This document shows positions 61,470 through 64,000 of a stretch of DNA of 64,000 nt, piece by piece (positions within the stretch are counted from its first letter, which is position 1; each line of letters begins with the position of its first letter). The DNA is from Brachybacterium halotolerans (GTDB lineage: Bacteria > Actinomycetota > Actinomycetes > Actinomycetales > Dermabacteraceae): the NCBI RefSeq assembly GCF_016623465.1, contig NZ_JAEDAJ010000004.1, forward strand, positions 62,001 to 126,000. Reading direction: 5' to 3'. The position numbers and the translations under genes were made by a program. Below the pieces are notes generated by a model. That model had not been told where the DNA came from, searched no databases, and worked only from the letters and a program-made list of their open reading frames with translations.

Positions 61470-62602
61470 GGGCGCTCGATCGGAACACCGTGCTGCCAGA
61501 CCTGCTGGATGGTCCCGTCAGCCGTGAGGGTCACGAGGTCGGCGACGGCGCCCGCCCGCAATGTCGTGTCCCGACCCAGGACGCGGCCCGGAGTCGTAGT
61601 GACGAGAGCGAGCGCATCGGGCAAGGACAGGCTCGTGGAGCGGAGGACGAATCGCAGCCCAGCGGCGACCTCGGACGCGGCCCCCGCCAGCATCTCGGTA
61701 CCCACGAAGGAAAGGCGACCGTCGACGGTCAGCTCGACCTCTCCTCCAACGGCGGTCCGATAGAGCCCCGGCTCCCTGCCTGCGAGCTCCGTGGCATCAG
61801 AGACCAGGAAGGCACGGTCAGGCCCCTTGGCACGCACCATCACCTCCAGTGTCTCGGCGGGCAAGTGATGACCGTCAGCGATGAGCCCGCAGGTGAGCCG
61901 ATCCTCGGCGAGCTGAGTCCAGATCGGGTTCGGGTGCCGGGCGAGATGGGGGAAAATTCCGTTCCCCAGGTGGGTGGAGAGCGAAGCCCCGGCATCCACG
62001 GCGGCCGTGATTCGCGGAGTGCTGGCGTGGGTATGGCCGATGGCCACCTGCACACCTCCCGAGACGATCCGGGCGATCTGTCCGGGGGCGTCGACGGTGT
62101 GCGGAGAGACCGTGAGAATGCCGACGGGACCTGCAGCCTGCCACCTAGTGACCTCATCGGCATCGAGGGGCCGGATCTGCTCGAGGTCGTGGACACCGCG
62201 CGGACCGTCCTCGGCGGAGAGGAATGGCCCCTCGACGTGAGCGAAGGGAATCGCATGGGCGAGTACCGGAGACGCCGCTCGCGCCTCGGCGATGCACCTC
62301 AGCGCATGGCAGATGGACTCCTCGGGCGCGGTCACGATCGTGGGCACCCAGGTGGTGACACCTATGCCGGCGAGCGCCACGCTCATCTCCGCGATTCGCT
62401 CCGCCGAGACGTCCGGGCCGTTGACGTCGATCCCGGCGAAGCCGTTGACCTGGAGGTCGATGAACCCTGGCGCGAGGAAGGGGAGGCTCTCCCCCGCCTC
62501 CCTCGGGCGACGCGACACGTGCGTGATCATGGTATCGACGTGCAGCTCGAGCACGTCCCCTCTCACGGGGTCGAGTCCAGGGATCACAGTGGTCACAGCC
62601 AC
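61466..62602 (-). CDS. nagA: N-acetylglucosamine-6-phosphate deacetylase
   Basis: Amidohydrolase-superfamily enzyme of 378 residues that removes acetate from GlcNAc-6-phosphate. Motifs in order: FLAPGFIDLQVNGFAGIDVN, AHVEGPFLSAEDGPRGVHDL (metal Glu), VAIGHTHAS and LSTHLGNGIFPHL (metal His pair), LIADGHHLPAETL and FLVSDATELAG (catalytic Asp). GTG start at 62602; it overlaps the SIS-domain gene by 10 bases. Works with NagB to give fructose-6-phosphate. Confidence 0.92.
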   Translation of the reverse strand: MAVTTVIPGLDPVRGDVLELHVDTMITHVSRRPREAGESLPFLAPGFIDLQVNGFAGIDVNGPDVSAERIAEMSVALAGIGVTTWVPTIVTAPEESICHALRCIAEARAASPVLAHAIPFAHVEGPFLSAEDGPRGVHDLEQIRPLDADEVTRWQAAGPVGILTVSPHTVDAPGQIARIVSGGVQVAIGHTHASTPRITAAVDAGASLSTHLGNGIFPHLARHPNPIWTQLAEDRLTCGLIADGHHLPAETLEVMVRAKGPDRAFLVSDATELAGREPGLYRTAVGGEVELTVDGRLSFVGTEMLAGAASEVAAGLRFVLRSTSLSLPDALALVTTTPGRVLGRDTTLRAGAVADLVTLTADGTIQQVWQHGVPIERP

Positions 62603-63363
62603 CTCACCCGTCCCGCGAAGTCGGCAATGAACCTGTTGTTGGCTTCGTCGCCTCCCGGGGCGTTGCCGGATCGCCAGATAGGCGGATCGATGCCGCGCTC
62701 GGCGAGCAGCGCGACAGTGGTCGCCATCAGCCAGTTCATGGTGAACGCGTTCGCGAAGGTCGAGACGGCGCCGGTGCGCTCCGCGACACCGTCGATCTCG
62801 AGGACGGCGTCACCCACCGGGACCTTCGTGTCGATGTGCATGTCGACCACTTCATGCAGGTTCTTCTTCGAGGGGTGTCGAGCGGGATGGTCCGGGGCGG
62901 TCGAATCAGCGTGGGGCCGGCTGGAGACACCGATGACGGTGCATCCGCGCTCCGACGCCGTGAGCGCGGCGTCGATGAGCGCGGCATTGATCCCGTAAGC
63001 GTTGACGAGGATCAGCAGATCACCGTCCCCGAGGCCGGCCGAATCGATGACGATCCTGCCGTACCCGGGGTTGCGCTCGATCGCCATGGAACGCAGGGCG
63101 CCCCCGGACAGAAGAGTGCCCTCATCGAGGATCGCGGCGAGATGCATGAGCCCGCCCGCACGGAAGAACACCTCCTGCGCGGCGAGATTCGAATGGCCCC
63201 CGGGGCCATAGACGTGCACCAGACGGTCCTGGGCGATGTGCGAGGCGAGGAGGCCCGCCGCGGCGGTGACCGCGTCCTCCTCCTCGCTGCGGATGCGGGT
63301 CATCAGATCTGTGACGGCGCCCAGATATGCGCCGGCGAGGGCGGCCGCGGGCTGATCGGTCAT
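62593..63363 (-). CDS. SIS-domain sugar isomerase-like protein
   Basis: Protein of 256 residues with a sugar-isomerase (SIS) phosphosugar-binding fold: LVHVYGPGGHSNLAAQEVFF, GDGDLLILVNAYGINAALID, GCTVIGVSSRPHADSTAPDH. It resembles the UPF0309-type group whose members bind phosphosugars (N-acetylmuramic acid-6-phosphate etherase relatives). Overlaps nagB by 4 bases. In this operon it may isomerise or cleave an amino-sugar phosphate before NagA acts; which one is not visible from sequence. Confidence 0.85.
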   Translation of the reverse strand: MTDQPAAALAGAYLGAVTDLMTRIRSEEEDAVTAAAGLLASHIAQDRLVHVYGPGGHSNLAAQEVFFRAGGLMHLAAILDEGTLLSGGALRSMAIERNPGYGRIVIDSAGLGDGDLLILVNAYGINAALIDAALTASERGCTVIGVSSRPHADSTAPDHPARHPSKKNLHEVVDMHIDTKVPVGDAVLEIDGVAERTGAVSTFANAFTMNWLMATTVALLAERGIDPPIWRSGNAPGGDEANNRFIADFAGRVRWL

Positions 63364-64000
63364 CGGGGATCCGCCTCGGTGTCGACGAACAGGTGGACGT
63401 CAGGGTGCGTGCGCAGTGCTGTCCCCGGATGGCTCCCGGAGATGGGCTGGTGCACGGCGTCGTGAACCGCCTGGCGCTTCACGGCCGTGGGGACGGAGAC
63501 GACGATACGACGGGCGTGGAGCAGGCGCGGAATCGTGACGGTGATGGCGTGCGCCGGCACCTCGTCGACCGAGGCGAAGTGGCCCTCATCGACTTGCTGC
63601 CATCGGGAAACCTGATCGAGCTCGACCACACGGGCCGTCAGCGGATCCTCGAGGTCCGCCGGGGGGTCGTTGAAGGCGAGATGGCCATTGACTCCCAAAC
63701 CGCACAGCGTGACGTCGAAGGGCTCATCGCCCATGGCCTCTCGATAGTTGGAGGCTGCCTGCTCCGGGTCCGCGGCGACGTCGATGCGATGGAAGCTGCG
63801 GGGCGTGACGAGGCGGAAGAGCTCGTGCTCGAGCCAGTTCCCGAAGCCCTGCGGGGCGTCGCGAGTGAGACCGATGTAGTCGTCCATGTGGAAGCAGTCG
63901 ATCGCGGAGAAGTCGAGGCCATCGGCAGCGAGGGCGCGCAGTGTCGCGGACTGGCTCGGCGCGGCGGCCAGCATGAGTCGGGCGCTGCCCCTTCTCGTGA
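63360..64000 (-). CDS. nagB: Glucosamine-6-phosphate deaminase (5' end outside window)
   Basis: Converts glucosamine-6-phosphate to fructose-6-phosphate and ammonia. The visible 213 codons include RLMLAAAPSQSATLRALAAD, the base-containing FHMDDYIGL, CGLGVNGHLAFNDPP (catalytic His) and a C-terminal SVPTAVKRQAVHDAVHQPIS. The frame is open to the right edge of the window, so the first 30-50 residues are missing. First visible gene of the operon nagB, SIS, nagA, ceramidase-like, lacI. Confidence 0.93.
   Translation of the reverse strand, partial: TRRGSARLMLAAAPSQSATLRALAADGLDFSAIDCFHMDDYIGLTRDAPQGFGNWLEHELFRLVTPRSFHRIDVAADPEQAASNYREAMGDEPFDVTLCGLGVNGHLAFNDPPADLEDPLTARVVELDQVSRWQQVDEGHFASVDEVPAHAITVTIPRLLHARRIVVSVPTAVKRQAVHDAVHQPISGSHPGTALRTHPDVHLFVDTEADPR

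Overview
This is a high-GC actinobacterial chromosome segment. Its style (GC-rich third codon positions, many GTG/TTG starts, ureABCFG order with no ureE, Tat-like signal on a secreted protein, several ABC sugar systems without their own ATPase) fits the Micrococcales. A Brachybacterium-like Dermabacteraceae member is my best guess, not something the window proves. I see no rRNA, tRNA, CRISPR array or integrase.

Layout. 1-5500 (minus): an NCS1-family permease and the urease genes ureA, ureB, ureC, ureF and ureG (ureG runs off the left edge). 5696-7675: a YitT-type membrane protein, a small tautomerase divergent from an HxlR-type regulator, and the scar of a deletion that left two gene remnants. 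7755-14837: a very unusual LacI-type regulator carrying an IS630-transposase-like N-terminal half, divergent from a sugar ABC transporter (binding protein and two permeases) and a sulfatase. 14907-17125: an alpha/beta hydrolase divergent from a TetR regulator, then a DUF1684 protein. 17667-23990: a second sugar ABC transporter plus a second sulfatase, followed by the 3' remnant of a GH42 beta-galactosidase. 24086-26920: a FGGY sugar kinase and a secreted protein of unknown function.

27396-33873: an ascorbate-type (Ula-like) PTS locus with EIIA, EIIB, EIIC, a small helical-repeat protein, a class II aldolase, a P-loop kinase-like protein and a PRD regulator. 33874-43676: a defence-type island, AT-richer in part, with a polytopic membrane protein, a single-chain Type ISP restriction-modification enzyme, an EVE-like/HNH predicted modification-dependent nuclease, a broken ROK gene and a small two-helix membrane protein. 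43677-46860: a zinc alcohol dehydrogenase and a GH51 arabinofuranosidase.

46887-53760: an OPT transporter, AroM-like protein, Asp/Glu-racemase-like protein and DUF1177 protein, divergent from an IclR regulator and peptidase E, then a LysR regulator. 53974-59189: a tightly coupled operon of MHS-type transporter, flavin monooxygenase, RidA, DUF1028 and M20 amidohydrolase. 59215-64000 (minus): an amino-sugar operon (nagB, SIS-domain protein, nagA, ceramidase-like protein, LacI regulator).

How it works together: the segment is a string of nutrient-acquisition loci (urea nitrogen, sulfated and neutral glycans, PTS sugar, amino sugars, peptides, N-acyl compounds), each beside its own regulator, interrupted by one restriction island and by several decayed genes. 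The most novel signals are the transposase-LacI fusion regulator, the ISP/EVE-HNH island, and the FMO-RidA-DUF1028-M20 operon.
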